The notes under the pieces are model-generated. The model was not told where the DNA came from and made no database searches. It saw nothing but the letters and a program-made list of their open reading frames with translations. From Mycobacteroides saopaulense (GTDB taxonomy: Bacteria; Actinomycetota; Actinomycetes; Mycobacteriales; Mycobacteriaceae): a stretch of DNA of 64,000 nt. Position numbers and translations under genes: made by a program. Position 1 is the first letter of the stretch; each line of letters opens with the position of its first letter. Of this stretch, positions 8,460 through 20,300 are shown piece by piece. The stretch is taken from positions 3,844,001 through 3,908,000 of the forward strand of contig NZ_CP010271.1 of NCBI RefSeq assembly GCF_001456355.1, written 5' to 3'.

Positions 8460-9752
8460 TTAGTGGAACTGGCCCTCTTCGGTCGAGCCCTTGAGCGCCG
8501 CGGTCGAGGTGTTCGGGTCCACGGTGGTGGCGATCCGGTCGAAGTAACCGGCGCCGACCTCACGCTGGTGCTTGGTGGCGGTGTAGCCACGAGCCTCGGC
8601 CGCGAACTCGCGCTCCTGCAGATCGACGTAGGCGGTCATGCCCTCGCGGGCGTAGCCGTAAGCCAGGTCGAACATCGAGTAGTTCAGGGCGTGGAAGCCG
8701 GCCAGGGTGATGAACTGGAACTTGAAGCCCATGGCACCCAGTTCCTTCTGGAACTTGGCGATGGTCGAGTCGTCCAGCGCCTGCTTCCAGTTGAAGGACG
8801 GGCTGCAGTTGTAGGACAGCAGCTGGTCCGGGAAGTCGGCCTTGACGGCCTCGGCGAACTTGCGGGCGACCTCGAGGTCCGGCACACCGGTCTCCATCCA
8901 GATGAGGTCGGCGTAGGGAGCGTAGGCCTTGGCACGCGCGATACAGGGCTCGATGCCCTTCTGCACGTTGTAGAAGCCCTCGGAAGTGCGCTCACCGGTG
9001 ACGAACGGCTTGTCGCGGTCGTCCACATCGGAGGTGATGAGGGTGGCGGCCTCGGCGTCGGTACGGGCGATGACGACGGTCGGGGTGTTGGCGACGTCAG
9101 CGGCCAGGCGGGCGGAGGTGAGGGTGCGGATGTGCTGCTGAGTGGGGATCAGCACCTTGCCACCGAGGTGGCCGCACTTCTTCTCCGAGGCCAGCTGGTC
9201 CTCCCAGTGGGTACCGGCGGCACCCGCGGCGATCATGGCCTTCTGCAGTTCGTAGACGTTCAGGGCGCCACCGAAACCGGCTTCACCGTCGGCGACGATC
9301 GGCACCAGCCAGTTGTCGACGCTGGTGTCGCCCTCGACGCGGGCGATCTCGTCGGCACGCAGCAGGGCGTTGTTGATGCGGCGAACCACCGCCGGCACCG
9401 AGTTGGCCGGGTACAGGCTCTGGTCGGGGTAGGTGTGGCCGGAGAGGTTGGCGTCACCGGCGACCTGCCAACCCGACAGGTAGATGGCCTTGAGACCGGC
9501 ACGGACCTGCTGCACGGCCATGTTGCCGGTCAGCGCGCCCAGCGCGTTGATGTACGAGTCGTCGTCCTTCGTGACGGCGTCCCACAGGATTTCCGCGCCA
9601 CGGCGGGCCAGGGTGTTCTCCTCGACGACGCTGCCCTGCAGCTCTTCGACCTGGGCGGCGGTGTAGTCGCGGGTGATGCCCTTCCAGCGGGGGTTGGTGT
9701 CCCAGTCCTGCTGGATTTCGGCCGCGGTGCGCGGCTTGCCGACATTCGACAT
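8460..9752 (-). CDS. aceA: Isocitrate lyase (glyoxylate shunt and methylcitrate cycle)
   Basis: This 430-residue enzyme cleaves isocitrate to glyoxylate and succinate. In mycobacteria the ICL1 form also acts as methylisocitrate lyase. The catalytic signature KKCGHLGGK is present (about residues 189-197). Also visible are [11 protein letters not shown], the substrate/Mg region [19 protein letters not shown], and [11 protein letters not shown]. The length is that of the short, ICL1-type form. The start has a strong AGGAG five to six bases upstream. RamB, its likely regulator, is encoded at 53.9 kb, now separated from aceA by the GPL locus. Confidence 0.97.
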   Translation of the reverse strand: MSNVGKPRTAAEIQQDWDTNPRWKGITRDYTAAQVEELQGSVVEENTLARRGAEILWDAVTKDDDSYINALGALTGNMAVQQVRAGLKAIYLSGWQVAGDANLSGHTYPDQSLYPANSVPAVVRRINNALLRADEIARVEGDTSVDNWLVPIVADGEAGFGGALNVYELQKAMIAAGAAGTHWEDQLASEKKCGHLGGKVLIPTQQHIRTLTSARLAADVANTPTVVIARTDAEAATLITSDVDDRDKPFVTGERTSEGFYNVQKGIEPCIARAKAYAPYADLIWMETGVPDLEVARKFAEAVKADFPDQLLSYNCSPSFNWKQALDDSTIAKFQKELGAMGFKFQFITLAGFHALNYSMFDLAYGYAREGMTAYVDLQEREFAAEARGYTATKHQREVGAGYFDRIATTVDPNTSTAALKGSTEEGQFH

Positions 9753-10035
9753 TGGTGCTCCTCTGTTACTTGCCCTGACGTTTGGCTGTCCGATTTTCTG
9801 CCACGGACAGATTGTTAACGCTCAGGCACGTTCACTGCGTTGACTGTTACGACGATGTCACAGACCATATGCGCAGGTCCACCCGCTCTCGATGCCAATT
9901 TTCGCTAGGTATTAACAGCCTTTTGCTAATCTTGCGAAGCGGCTAATCGTACGCCCGTACTGTTGCTACCGGCCGGTAACCAACAATCCCCTGTTCAGAA
10001 CGCTCGTACTGTTAAACGACCGACACGGCGTCTAG
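9753..10035. promoter_or_regulatory. aceA upstream control region
   Basis: This 283-base, relatively AT-rich gap lies between the thioesterase and aceA (both minus strand). On the minus strand it contains TTCGCAAG-AT-TAGCAAAA (around 9921-9938) and further GCGAAAA and GTTAAC elements. RamB and PrpR are known regulators of icl1 in mycobacteria, and PrpR sites are TTTGCAAA-like, so the repeated GCAA cores are plausible sites. The octamer TTCGCAAG also occurs just upstream of ramB. I could not place a convincing -10/-35 pair. Confidence 0.4.
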
Positions 10036-10836
10036 TTATCGAGCGAATATCGAGGCGAGAGCCTTCACCTCGTTGCCAACGACATATGTGAGCGTTGTAA
10101 CACCGCGACCGGGGACACCGAGCTCGGTTCCGTCCGCATAGACGTTGGTGATGATCTCGAGCTTGTCTCCCAGCGAAACTGCGGAGTCATGCTCGAGGCT
10201 TACCCGATAGGGACCGGATAGCAGCTCCGGGTGCCGCGAGAGGTGATCCTCGACGATGCTCCAGTACACGGAGTTATTCATGTGGTCGAACAGGTCCATG
10301 TCGGTGAAGCGCACCGGGAAGTCTCGGATATCCGTCGCGGTCTCCCGGTTGCCCGGTTTGTTGTAGGGCTTCCACCGCAGCCGATCGACGTCAGTGGTGG
10401 AGGCGACGGTGGCAAGGAAGTCGTCCTCGATGCGGGCCGGCCCCTGTGTTTCACGGCTGACGTGAATCCAGAACGCCTCCGATTCGATGAGGCCGCCGTC
10501 GCGCCCGTCGAGCCGCACCCGCATCTGGCACCACCGATTGGAGGTGGCCGAGCACCACCGGCGCAACCACAGGGCCTCGTTGAAATCGATGGGTTTGATG
10601 ACGTCGATCATGGTGCGACGGACGATCCACAATGGGTGGGTCTCCTCGGCCCCCACCCCGCGCAAGTGGTCCCACCCGATGTCCTGGATGTGCCGGGCGG
10701 CCCCGTCCAACCGCAGACGTTGGTTCTTGTCGACGTCGGCCATGCGAACCGGCCACCGACTCTCGAAGACGTGCGGATGCGCATGGGGCACCGGCATCAT
10801 GTCTTTGTCGAGGCCGGTGCTCGGTTCGGTGCTCAC
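10036..10836 (-). CDS. Acyl-ACP thioesterase family protein (Rv0466-like)
   Basis: The 266-residue protein is built of two hot-dog halves, as in FatA/FatB-type thioesterases: MADVDKNQRLRLDGAARHIQDIGWDHL in the first half and VRFTDMDLFDHMNNSVYWSIVEDHL in the second. The DMDxFDHMNN motif holds the usual catalytic Asp/His/Asn positions. From memory it corresponds to Rv0466, which lies directly upstream of icl1 in M. tuberculosis, and the same order is seen here. The acyl substrate is unknown. I prefer the GTG at 10836 (VSTEPSTG); another GTG lies six codons further upstream. Confidence 0.8.
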   Translation of the reverse strand: MSTEPSTGLDKDMMPVPHAHPHVFESRWPVRMADVDKNQRLRLDGAARHIQDIGWDHLRGVGAEETHPLWIVRRTMIDVIKPIDFNEALWLRRWCSATSNRWCQMRVRLDGRDGGLIESEAFWIHVSRETQGPARIEDDFLATVASTTDVDRLRWKPYNKPGNRETATDIRDFPVRFTDMDLFDHMNNSVYWSIVEDHLSRHPELLSGPYRVSLEHDSAVSLGDKLEIITNVYADGTELGVPGRGVTTLTYVVGNEVKALASIFAR

Positions 10837-10993
10837 GCCCCGATCATCACACACCCTTACACCGCGGCACCGGACAGTTCATGCCGATGCGCGATCGCAT
10901 TGCTCCCAACCTATTTGAGTTATCGGCGGTGCAGGCGCCGGTCTCACGACGATCGTGGCGGTGCAGGGAACCTTCGGAGTGATGCAGGGCTAC

Positions 10994-12373
10994 CTATGGC
11001 GCAGGTACTGAAACATCTGGGCTCCGATCGCCGTTAACGTCGCCTATCTCGACATGCTGATCACCTGACTGCCGATCCCGCACCGACAGGCACATCACCG
11101 CCGCGATGACGCAGAGCCCGGCGGCCAACCGGAACGCGGTGTCGTAACTGCCATGCTGATCGCGCAGCCACCCCGCACCGGCCGCCGCGACCGCCGCCCC
11201 GAGCTGATGCGAAGCGAACACCCATCCGAACACCACGGGCGTGTGCTCGCCAAAGTACTTGCGGCACAGCGCGATGGTCGGCGGCACGGTGGCCACCCAG
11301 TCCAGTCCGTAGAAGATGATGAATACCCATGTGGATGGTTCCGCTCGTGGAGACAGCAAGGCGGGCAACAACATCAGTGAGATCCCGCGCCCGAAGTAGT
11401 AGATGCCCAGCAGCAGGCGGGCATCTATCCGGTCGGTGAGCCACCCGGAGAACACCGTCCCGGCGACATCGAAGACTCCGATGAGCGCGAGCAGGCTCGC
11501 CGCCATGGTGGCGGGCATCCCGTGGTCGTGCGCCGCCGGAATGAAATGGGTGCCGATCAGTCCGTTGGTGGTCATACCGCAGATCGCGAAACTTCCCGCC
11601 AACAACCAGAAGACGGGCTGCCGCGAACCCATCACCAACCCGTCGAAGGCCGCCCGGAACCCACCCCGAACCACTGGAGCGCTCCCCGGTTCGTCGACGC
11701 CGGCACCGTAGGGACCAACTCCCTTATCCGCCGGCCGATTTCGCATGAAAAGCACCACCAGGGGAACCACTGCAAGCGCTGACGCCGCCACGATCACCGA
11801 TGCCCATCGCCACCCGCAGGCTCCGGTGACCACGGCCACCAAGGGCAGGAAGATCAGTTGGCCGGTGGCGCTGGCAGCAGTCAAGACACCCGTGACCAGT
11901 CCGCGGCGGGCGACGAACCACCTGGTCGCGACCGTGGCCACGAATCCCATGGAGATCGAACCGGTACCGACGCCCACCAGCACACCCCACAGCAGCAGCA
12001 GCTGCCAGGACGCGGTCATGAAGGCGCTCAGGAACGTGCCCGTGGCGATCAGCGTCAACGCCGCCGCCAGCACGGGCCGCACGCCGAACTTGTCCATCGA
12101 CGCGGCCGCGAACGGCGCAGTGAGCCCGAACAACGTCATGTTGATCGACATCGCCAGTCCGATGGTGCCGTGCGACCAGCCGAACTCGGCATGTAGCGGA
12201 TCCATCAGAACGCCGGGAACCGAGCGGAAAGCGGCCGCGGCCAATACCGCCACAAAGGCCACCGCCGCGACGATCCAACCGGGATGCGGTCCGCGGCGGG
12301 CGGGCGTTTCGGGCACCACATGCTGGGTCACCCGCCAAGGTTGACCGACGACGCCGACTCGCACAATTGGCAT
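10994..12373 (-). CDS. MFS transporter (oxalate/monocarboxylate-type)
   Basis: The protein has about 12 hydrophobic segments and MFS hallmarks: GLAMSINMTLFGLTAPFAAASMDKFGVRPV after TM2 (the DxxGxRx-like loop 2-3 motif) and SGWLTDRIDARLLLG in the second half. It resembles OFA/MCT-type carriers. The start is uncertain. The ATG at 12373 overlaps a perfect inverted repeat that probably is an operator, and a GTG at 12331 (VTQHVVPE) would leave the operator upstream. It is divergent from the GlxA-type regulator and probably regulated by it. Substrate unknown. Confidence 0.8.
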   Translation of the reverse strand: MPIVRVGVVGQPWRVTQHVVPETPARRGPHPGWIVAAVAFVAVLAAAAFRSVPGVLMDPLHAEFGWSHGTIGLAMSINMTLFGLTAPFAAASMDKFGVRPVLAAALTLIATGTFLSAFMTASWQLLLLWGVLVGVGTGSISMGFVATVATRWFVARRGLVTGVLTAASATGQLIFLPLVAVVTGACGWRWASVIVAASALAVVPLVVLFMRNRPADKGVGPYGAGVDEPGSAPVVRGGFRAAFDGLVMGSRQPVFWLLAGSFAICGMTTNGLIGTHFIPAAHDHGMPATMAASLLALIGVFDVAGTVFSGWLTDRIDARLLLGIYYFGRGISLMLLPALLSPRAEPSTWVFIIFYGLDWVATVPPTIALCRKYFGEHTPVVFGWVFASHQLGAAVAAAGAGWLRDQHGSYDTAFRLAAGLCVIAAVMCLSVRDRQSGDQHVEIGDVNGDRSPDVSVPAP

Positions 12374-12383
12374 AAATGCCAAT
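12366..12383. promoter_or_regulatory. Perfect inverted repeat between MFS gene and GlxA-type regulator
   Basis: ATTGGCAT-AA-ATGCCAAT is a perfect 8-base inverted repeat with a 2-base spacer. It lies 18 bases before the regulator's ATG and at the start of the divergent transporter. Its position suggests one operator serving both genes. Confidence 0.55.
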
Positions 12384-12401
12384 AGGTGTAAAGATCGTGC
12401 C

Positions 12402-13349
12402 ATGGCACACACCGTGGCCGTACTGATGCTGGAGCCGCTGATCGGTTTCGACGCGACCATCCCGTCACTGGCATTCGGCCAGGCCGGTGCCGACCGCTAT
12501 CGGGTCATCACCTGCGGATTGGCACACGCCCCGGTTCAGACCACCTCGGGATACACAATCACCCCGCAGGAGGGACCCGGCGCGCTGGCCCGAGCGGACA
12601 CCGTCATCATTCCTGGCACCCGCTACCCGCCCGCGCGGATGCGGGGTGAGCTGGCAGAGGATCTGCGCTCCGCTCTCGACACCATCCGACCGGGCACCCG
12701 CATCGTGTCCATCTGCACCGGCGCCTTCGTGCTGGGCGCCGCGGGCCTGCTCGACGGCCGTCGAGCCACCACTCATTGGCACATGGCCGACAGCTTTCGC
12801 ACGCTGTACCCGCGGGTCCTACTGGACGAGACCGTGCTGTTCGTCGACGACGGCGACATCCTGACCTCTGCGGGACTGGCTTCAGGAATCGACTTGTGCC
12901 TGCACATCATTCGGCAAGATCATGGCACCGTGCTGGCCAACGACGTGGCCCGGTATTGCGTGGTGCCGCCCTGGCGGGAAGGCGGCCAAGCCCAGTTCAT
13001 CGACCGTCCGCTTCCCGAATGTACCGGGGATTCAACGGCATCCGCCCGCCACTGGGCGATGGCGAACCTTACCGAACCGCTGACCGTGCAGCAGCTCGCC
13101 GAACGCTGCCGAATGAGCATGCGCACCTTCAACCGGCGCTTCCGCGACGAAACCGGCCTCTCCCCCGGTGACTGGGTTCGGCAGCAGCGTGTCGAATGCG
13201 CCAGGGCGCTTTTGGAATCACATGACCTCGCGGTGGACGAGGTGGCGCGACGATCCGGCCTCGGCTCGGCCGCCAATCTGCGACACCACCTGCGGCGTGG
13301 GCTTGGCATGAGCCCCACCCATTACCGGAAGACATTCCGGGGCAGCTAG
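12402..13349 (+). CDS. GlxA family transcriptional regulator (DJ-1/PfpI domain plus AraC HTH)
   Basis: The 315-residue protein has an N-terminal DJ-1/PfpI amidotransferase-like domain (about 1-190). The nucleophile-elbow sequence IVSICTGAFVLGAAGLLDG contains the Cys, followed by RRATTHWHMAD. A C-terminal AraC-type double helix-turn-helix follows (about 215-310: LAERCRMSMRTFNRRFRDETG and VDEVARRSGLGSAANLRHHLRR). Such proteins usually sense a small metabolite and activate a neighbouring operon; here the obvious neighbour is the divergent MFS gene. It is convergent with gap, eight bases apart. Confidence 0.9.
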   Translation: MAHTVAVLMLEPLIGFDATIPSLAFGQAGADRYRVITCGLAHAPVQTTSGYTITPQEGPGALARADTVIIPGTRYPPARMRGELAEDLRSALDTIRPGTRIVSICTGAFVLGAAGLLDGRRATTHWHMADSFRTLYPRVLLDETVLFVDDGDILTSAGLASGIDLCLHIIRQDHGTVLANDVARYCVVPPWREGGQAQFIDRPLPECTGDSTASARHWAMANLTEPLTVQQLAERCRMSMRTFNRRFRDETGLSPGDWVRQQRVECARALLESHDLAVDEVARRSGLGSAANLRHHLRRGLGMSPTHYRKTFRGS

Positions 13350-13357
13350 ATCGGCGA

Positions 13358-14155
13358 TCAGACGATGCCAACCCCGGTAAGTACCTGCCATATCCCGACC
13401 ACAGCGAAGAGAACCAGCAATACCAGCTGCCGATGGGCGAGAGCCCAGTTATGGATCGGTTCAAGCACCGCCTGGGTTCTCCCTGGGGCAATCACATAAC
13501 TGATCAACGCGATCTCGAAAACGGCGAGCATGGCGAAGACGAACACCACGGTGGCAATCACCTGTGTGCCGATCGCGGCCCCCGAACCCACGATGATGGT
13601 GTCCACCAGCAAGACCAGTGGCGGCGGCGGCATGTATCCGATTCCGAGCACCAGCGCCACCCACAAGGCGCCGTTCTCCCATGCGCCTTTGCCTCGGTGC
13701 AGAACACGCCGAAATACCGATGCGATAGCGGAAACGGCACCCTTGACTCGCCCCGCAGGACGGGCTTCGGCGGCCGGGGCCTCGGGATCCAGCACCAAGA
13801 CCGAGGAATCACCACTGGCCCCCGCCGCCACGGGCTCGCGCTGACGCGACCGAAGCCGCACCGCAATCCAGACCGCCACCACCACGCAGAGCACGCCGGT
13901 GCCCAGTTGAAGAGGCTTGACCGATGAGCCCGGGTCGGCGGTCGCAAGATTCTTGGCGAAGGACGCGAAACTCGGCACCATATGCAAGGCGAAAAGCGCA
14001 ACCACAAAGGACGGCACATTCACCATCAGCGCACCAACCCAGAACGCCAGCAAGTTCTGCACGGGCCGGGGCCGGGAAATCACCACCAGGATCAAACCGA
14101 GCAGCACCGGATTCAGTGACATCAGAAATGCCAACCCCAACAGTTCGCGCCACAT
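13358..14155 (-). CDS. gap: Gap, GPL addressing/translocation membrane protein
   Basis: The 265-residue protein has about six membrane segments: two near the N-terminus (LLGLAFLMSLNPVLLGLILVVI), one or two more by residue 110, then a cytoplasmic-looking linker (about 115-170, Arg/Ala/Pro-rich), and three at the C-terminus (YMPPPPLVLLVDTIIVG, VVFVFAMLAVFEIALISY, LVLLVLFAVVGIWQVL). Gap proteins are needed for GPL to reach the cell surface. The start at MWRELLG is preferred over an ATG twelve codons upstream because GGGTTGGGG lies just before it. It is 165 bases downstream of mps2 on the same strand, probably the last gene of the mbtH-mps1-mps2-gap transcript. Membrane topology is inferred from hydrophobicity by eye. 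Confidence 0.85.
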   Translation of the reverse strand: MWRELLGLAFLMSLNPVLLGLILVVISRPRPVQNLLAFWVGALMVNVPSFVVALFALHMVPSFASFAKNLATADPGSSVKPLQLGTGVLCVVVAVWIAVRLRSRQREPVAAGASGDSSVLVLDPEAPAAEARPAGRVKGAVSAIASVFRRVLHRGKGAWENGALWVALVLGIGYMPPPPLVLLVDTIIVGSGAAIGTQVIATVVFVFAMLAVFEIALISYVIAPGRTQAVLEPIHNWALAHRQLVLLVLFAVVGIWQVLTGVGIV

Positions 14156-14320
14156 AACCCCAACCCTACCCCGTTTGCTCGTGAATGGCATCTCCTGCCG
14201 AATTCACCCGAATTGCACTGGGCGCGTTAGATAGACAGATATCCATTCCGACAGGACATGACCCAATCGAATTAACCGTCACGGAACTACTTCGTCGGAG
14301 TTTCCGCTATTTTCTGCGCG

Positions 14321-17300
14321 CTAAAGCAATCCCTGCAATTGCAAGTCGCTCGCATACTTCGCGATGATCGGGGCCGATACTTGCGGAATGTCGTTTTCAG
14401 ATCCAATCTTCGCGCGGCGAACGGCCGCCTGGAAACGATCCGCCGGCGCCATCGGTCCACGCGAGGGTTCCGGCGGCTGACCATCCCAACCGTGATCCTG
14501 CAGGATCTTCAGCATCTGCAACACCGAACCCTGGCGCTGATGGTCCGGCAAGGCGTGCAGTCGGGACTCGAACTGCTCCACCCACTCGTCGAAGTCCTCG
14601 ATGCGCTCAATCGGGTGACCTGCATCGATCAACCAGTCGACGTACTCGTCGATTCCGATGCCATCGTCATGCGGATTCATCACGTGATAGGTCTCGAAAC
14701 CGGCCGAGCCCTCTCGTGACTCGGCGGCCTGACCTCCCAGCGTGGCGATCGCCTCGGCGACGAATTCCACGGGCAGCCCGTCGAAATGCGCACGCTGCCG
14801 ATTGCCGTCCTCGCCGAGCCGATAGACCGAATGCGGCGCGACACCCGTCGCAACAATGCTGAGCACCATGCGGGCAACGGTGTCCGAAGCGTTCACCTGC
14901 CCCGCGTAACTGGTGTCGACCATGATCATGCCCGAGCGAAACACCTTGACCGGCAAGCCGAGGTGCTCGTGGGCCTCTCGCAGGAGCACCTCTCCCGCCC
15001 ATTTGCTGTTGCCGTAACCGTTGGCGTAGCTGCCATCGGCGGGGCGGGTGGCACTGATGACGCGGATGTCGGCGTCCTCGAGGAATATCGACTTCTCGAT
15101 CTCACGCCCGACATCAGCCGTCGAAATGTAGGTGTAGGGCTTGACCTTTGACGTCACCGCGAATCGGATCAGCTCGGCCGTACCCACCACATTGGGCCCG
15201 AACAACTCGCTGTATGGCAACACGCTGTTGACCAAGGCCGCCGAGTCGACGATCAGGTCGACGGTATCGGCCAGCCGCTGCCAGGTCTCCTGCTCCAGCC
15301 CCAGGGCGGGTTCGGCCTTGTCCCCGGCGATCACCTGCAACCGGTCGGTGGCCAACGCCTCGTACACCCGAATAAGCTCCGGGTCTCCGCTGTCGAAGGT
15401 CTTGTCGAGACGGCGCCGCGCCTCTTCGTCGGACTTGGCCCGCACCAGGCAGATCAGCGTGCCGTCGACCTTTTCCAGTTCCTTGAGCCATTGCAGCACC
15501 AAGTAGCGGCCCAAGAATCCGGTCGCCCCGGTCAGCAGCACTGTCCGCACACCCTCATCGGCGCGCGGCAGCGTCGGGGCTGCCTTCAGCGTTTCCTCGT
15601 CGATGAACTTCTCCAAGGTGAGGTCGCTTGCCCGCACCACGGAAGCACCGCGGCCATGCACGGACGCGTAGGTGGGCCCGGCCGTCGCAGAGCCGTCCGC
15701 GCCGTCCAAATACACGCTCAGGCTTCGCACCGACGGTGCCTCGAACAGCGTTCTGACTGCCAGCTGAGCGTCGAAAGACGTGTTGATCGCCGCGACCACG
15801 CGCATCGCGGAGATCGAATCCCCGCCGAGGTCGAAGAACGAATCATCGGTGCCGACACGCTCAACGCCCAGCACCTGCGCATAGATGCCGGCCACCGTCT
15901 CCTCGACGGCGTTGGCGGGCGCACGGTAGCGGGCCGCATCGTCATACTCCGGTGCGGGAAGCGAACGCTTGTCGAGCTTGCCGTTGACCGTGAGCGGCAA
16001 GGCCTCCAGCCGCACCACCGCGGCCGGGACCATGTAGGGCGGCAGCCTCTTTGCCAGTGCGCTGCGCAGCTCGGCCACCTCACCGGTCCCGATGAAATAC
16101 CCGACTAGACGCTTGTCACCGGGGCGATCCTCGCGGGCGATCACCGCCGCCTGCTCCACCCCGTCAAGTTCGGCAAGAGCCGCCTGGATCTCCCCGAGCT
16201 CGATACGGAAGCCGCGAATCTTCACCTGCTCGTCGGCGCGGCCCAGATACTCCAGCTGACCGTTGGCACCCCAGCGCACCAGATCCCCGGTGCGATACAT
16301 CCGCGTCCCGGGCTCACCGAAGGGGCACGCGACGAACCGTGACGCGGTCAGTGCCTGGCGCTTCACATAGCCGAGGCCGACACCGAGTCCAGCCACATAC
16401 AGCTCGCCGACAACACCCGGTGGCACCGGCCGCATCCACCGGTCCAACACGAACAACGCGGCATCGGGCACCGGAACACCGATCGGCACCACACCCGAAC
16501 CGGCGATCAACTCACCGAACGTGGCATAGATCGTCGTCTCCGTCGGACCATAACCGTTGATCATCACGCGTCCGGGCGCCCACTTGTCCACCACTTCGGT
16601 GGGGCACGCTTCACCGGCGACGATCAGCGTCATGTTGTCCAGGCCCTCCGGCGACAACATGCCTACCGCCGACGGGGTTTGGAACAAGACGGTGACCTTT
16701 TCACGGATCAGCAACTCGCGGAAATCGTCGGGCGAGCGCACGACCGAATCCGGAATGATCACCAATCGGCCACCATGCAGCAGTGCACCGAAGATCTCCC
16801 ACACCGTGATGTCGAAGACCAGGGACCCTGCCTGCGTCCACACCTCGCCCGGCCCCGTGGGCATGTGCGTGAGCGGGAACTTGAGCGCTTGGGTCACGTT
16901 GCTGTGCGCGATGGCCACACCCTTGGGCACACCGGTCGTTCCCGACGTGTAAATCGTGTAGGCGACGTCGTCGGGCGCCGGAGTGAGCAATGGCGTATGA
17001 CCGTAGATGGCGCCGGTCGGGTCGTCGTCGGCGTCGTCGAACTGGACAACCGCCACCCCGGAGCCTTCGAATCGTGCACGCAGCTCGGCCGTCGTGACCG
17101 CCGCGATCGGCACGGCATCGGACAGCATGAACTCCAGCCGCGTGTCCGGTACCGAGGGGTCGATCGGCAGATAGGAGGCACCGGTCTTGAGAATCGCGAG
17201 AATCGCCACGATCGCTTCGTCGGAGCGTGGCATCAACAGTGCCACCGACTCACCCGGAGCCGCGCCGTAGACCGACAGCAGGTTCGCCAACCGATTGGCG

Positions 17301-20300
17301 GCCTCGTCGAGCTCGCCATACGTCGTCGAGCGACCGTCAAATGTCAGCGCGACCGCTTCGGGGGCTCTGTTCACCTGTTCGGCGAAAGCCTCCGGAATGG
17401 ACAACACCGGCTCCGCGTCCCGGGCCAAGACCTTGCGGTTACCCCAGCCGTCGAGCTGTTTGTGCTCAGCGGCCTCCAGGACATCAAGCGACGAAAGTCG
17501 TTGTCCGGCATCGGCAACCATGGAGACCAGTACCCGCTGGAACCGCTCGAACACGGCCTCGATGCCCTCCACATCGAACTTGTCGGTGTCGTATTCGATC
17601 CGGATGCCCAGCTCATGCCCCGGTAGCGCCATCACCGACAGCGGATAGTGGTTGTACTCGCGGGTGACGAACTCGGTGACGGCCAGTTCCTGTGCGCCCA
17701 TGAACGCGCTGGTGTCAATCGGGTAGCTCTCGTACAGGAAGAGGGTGTCGAACAGCTGCTCGTGGCCCGCGATGTGGTGAATCTCGTTGAGGGCCAGGTG
17801 TTCATGCTCGATAGTGTCGTTGTGAGCACTCTGCAACTGCCCCAAGAGCTCGGACACCGTGGTGGCCGCGGTGGCACGCGCACGCACCGGCACCGTGTTG
17901 ATGAGCAATCCCACGATCGAGTCCGATCCGGCAAGCTCTGCGGGCCGGCCCGACACCGCCGTCCCGAACGCGACGTCGTCCTGCCCGGTCACCACCATGA
18001 GCAGCTGCGCCCACGCCGCCTGCAGCACTGTGCTGATCGTGGTGTGCTGAGACCGCGCCAGGTCGGCAAGAGCCTGTGTGGTCTCGACCGAAACCCGATA
18101 GGATTCAACACCTCTGGCCCCTGGAGGTGCCGGCGGAGCGACGAGAGTGGGCGTGTCGAAACCGTCCAACACCTTGCCCCAGGCCGCACGTGCCGCATCA
18201 AGATCTTGGTTGACCAGCCAGCTGACGAAACTGCGATACGACGACGGCGCCGGGAGCCGGTGGCCGAAGTAGCTTGCGAAGATCTCCTGCAACAGGATCG
18301 GCAATGACCAGCCGTCGATCACCACGTGATGGAACGTCAGGACGAACCGGTGCTTGTTCCCCTCCGTGCGGATCAACGCCGCGCGCAGCGTGGGCCGATC
18401 GGCGAGGTCGCAGACCGCCGCCCGCTCGGCAGCGCAGAGATGCTGAATCTCCTCGTCGGGAGTCAGATCGTCACCCCGGAGGTCGAGGTATCGCCACGCG
18501 ATCACGGGGTCGGCCAGAATCACCTGTACCGGGTCACCGAACTGCGTGCAGAAGCGGGCCGCGAGGTTGGGATGCCGCCGGACCACGGAGTGAACCGCGT
18601 CGCGGAGTCGCAGCTGGTCGACAAGACCTGTCACCGTGATGTCGAGCTGCACCGCGTAGAAGTCGACTCCCTCCGAGTCACCGTCCAGCGCCCCCGCGGC
18701 GCGCGCGAAGGTGGTGTGGAAAAGCAGGCCTTCTTGGATGGGCGTCAGCGGCAGTACGTCGACGATCTTGTGCTGCTCGTGCAGCTCGTCGATCTGCTGC
18801 TGGCTCAGCCGCGCAGGTGCGATATCGGACGGGGTCAAACCGCCACCACCGCCGCGCACATACGCGCAGATCCCGGCGAGCGCCTCGAACCACAGCTGGC
18901 TCAGCCGCTGCACCTGGGGCTCGGTGACCGACGACGGCGCCCACGTCCAGCCGGCACGCAGATGTGCGCCGGACTCCTCGCCGAGACCGCCCTCCACGAT
19001 GCCGGCGTTGAGATCCACCGTGTACATCAGCGGCATGGACACCGCCGAAGCGACACCCGCCGAGGACAGGCTGTCCTCGTTGATCCGCCACAGGTCGTCG
19101 CTCAGAGCCGCGGCACCAGCGCCAAGGCGTCCCAGATAGTTGAATCCGATGGTCGGTTCCGGGCCGGACAGATCCACGTCCGAGTTCAGGTAACGCAGTA
19201 GGCCGTAGGTCAAGGGATCCGGGAGGGTGCGCAGTTGTTCCTTGGCTCCCTTGATGATCGGCCCCAGAGCCGCGGCCCCGCCGACGACCTCCTTCCAGGA
19301 GAGCCCTCCGACGCTCAGCGCCACCGGATACTTGGTGGTAAACCAGCCGACGGTGCGCGACAGGTCGACGTCGTCGGCCAGTTCCTCGTGACGTCCGTGA
19401 CCTTCGACGCCGATGGCGATCGACGCGGCGGTGGAGTCCAGGAATTCGTTCCAGGCCAATCCGAACGCGATCAACAGAATGTCTTGCACCCCAGCGTGAA
19501 ACGCCGCCGGGACCTCTCCCAGGAGTTCTCGGGTGGTCTCCGCGTCGAGTGACACCGACATCGTTCTGGCCGTGGCGTAGGTGTCCAGCTCGGGCAGGAC
19601 CGCCGGTAACGCCGCGGGAACCGCCGCCACCTCCCGCCAGGCGTCGGCTGTGGCCACCACGTCCGCCGAGCGCGCGTGCTCGTCGAGCAGCGTGGCCCAA
19701 CGGGCGAACGAGGTGCCACCTACCGGCAGCTCTACCGGCTGCCCGCCGTGGTGTTGCGCCCAGGCGATATTCAGGTCTTCCAACAGAATTCGCCACGAGA
19801 CACCGTCGACAGCCAGGTGATGGATCATCAGCGCAAGCTGTCGGGTGTCGGGGACCCACACCGCGCTCAGCTCGGCCCCCACCGCCGGGTTCAAACGAGA
19901 GCGGGCAGCCACCAGCTCCGCGTCGGACAAACTCTCGGCGACGCGCAGGCATTCACGCGCATCCACCGTGCCCGCCTCTGGCACCAGAAGCGACCACACT
20001 CCCGTATCGGAGGCGCCGTCCTTCTCGGCACGCAACCGCAGCGTGGCATGGCGGTCCAGCAGTGCCTGCAGCACGATGACGACATCGTCTTCGGTCACGC
20101 CCGCTGGAGCCTGCAGGACGATCGTCTGGTTGAACTGGTCGACAGGGCCCTGCACACCATGGAGCCAGTGGATGATCGGGGTGGCCAATACAGGGCCAAC
20201 GCCCTCGTCGACGACACCGGCCTGACCGTCCGAGAGAGTGGCCACCGCGGCCACTCCGCTTACGGTTTGCTCGACGAAGATGTCACGCGGTCGGCACAGC

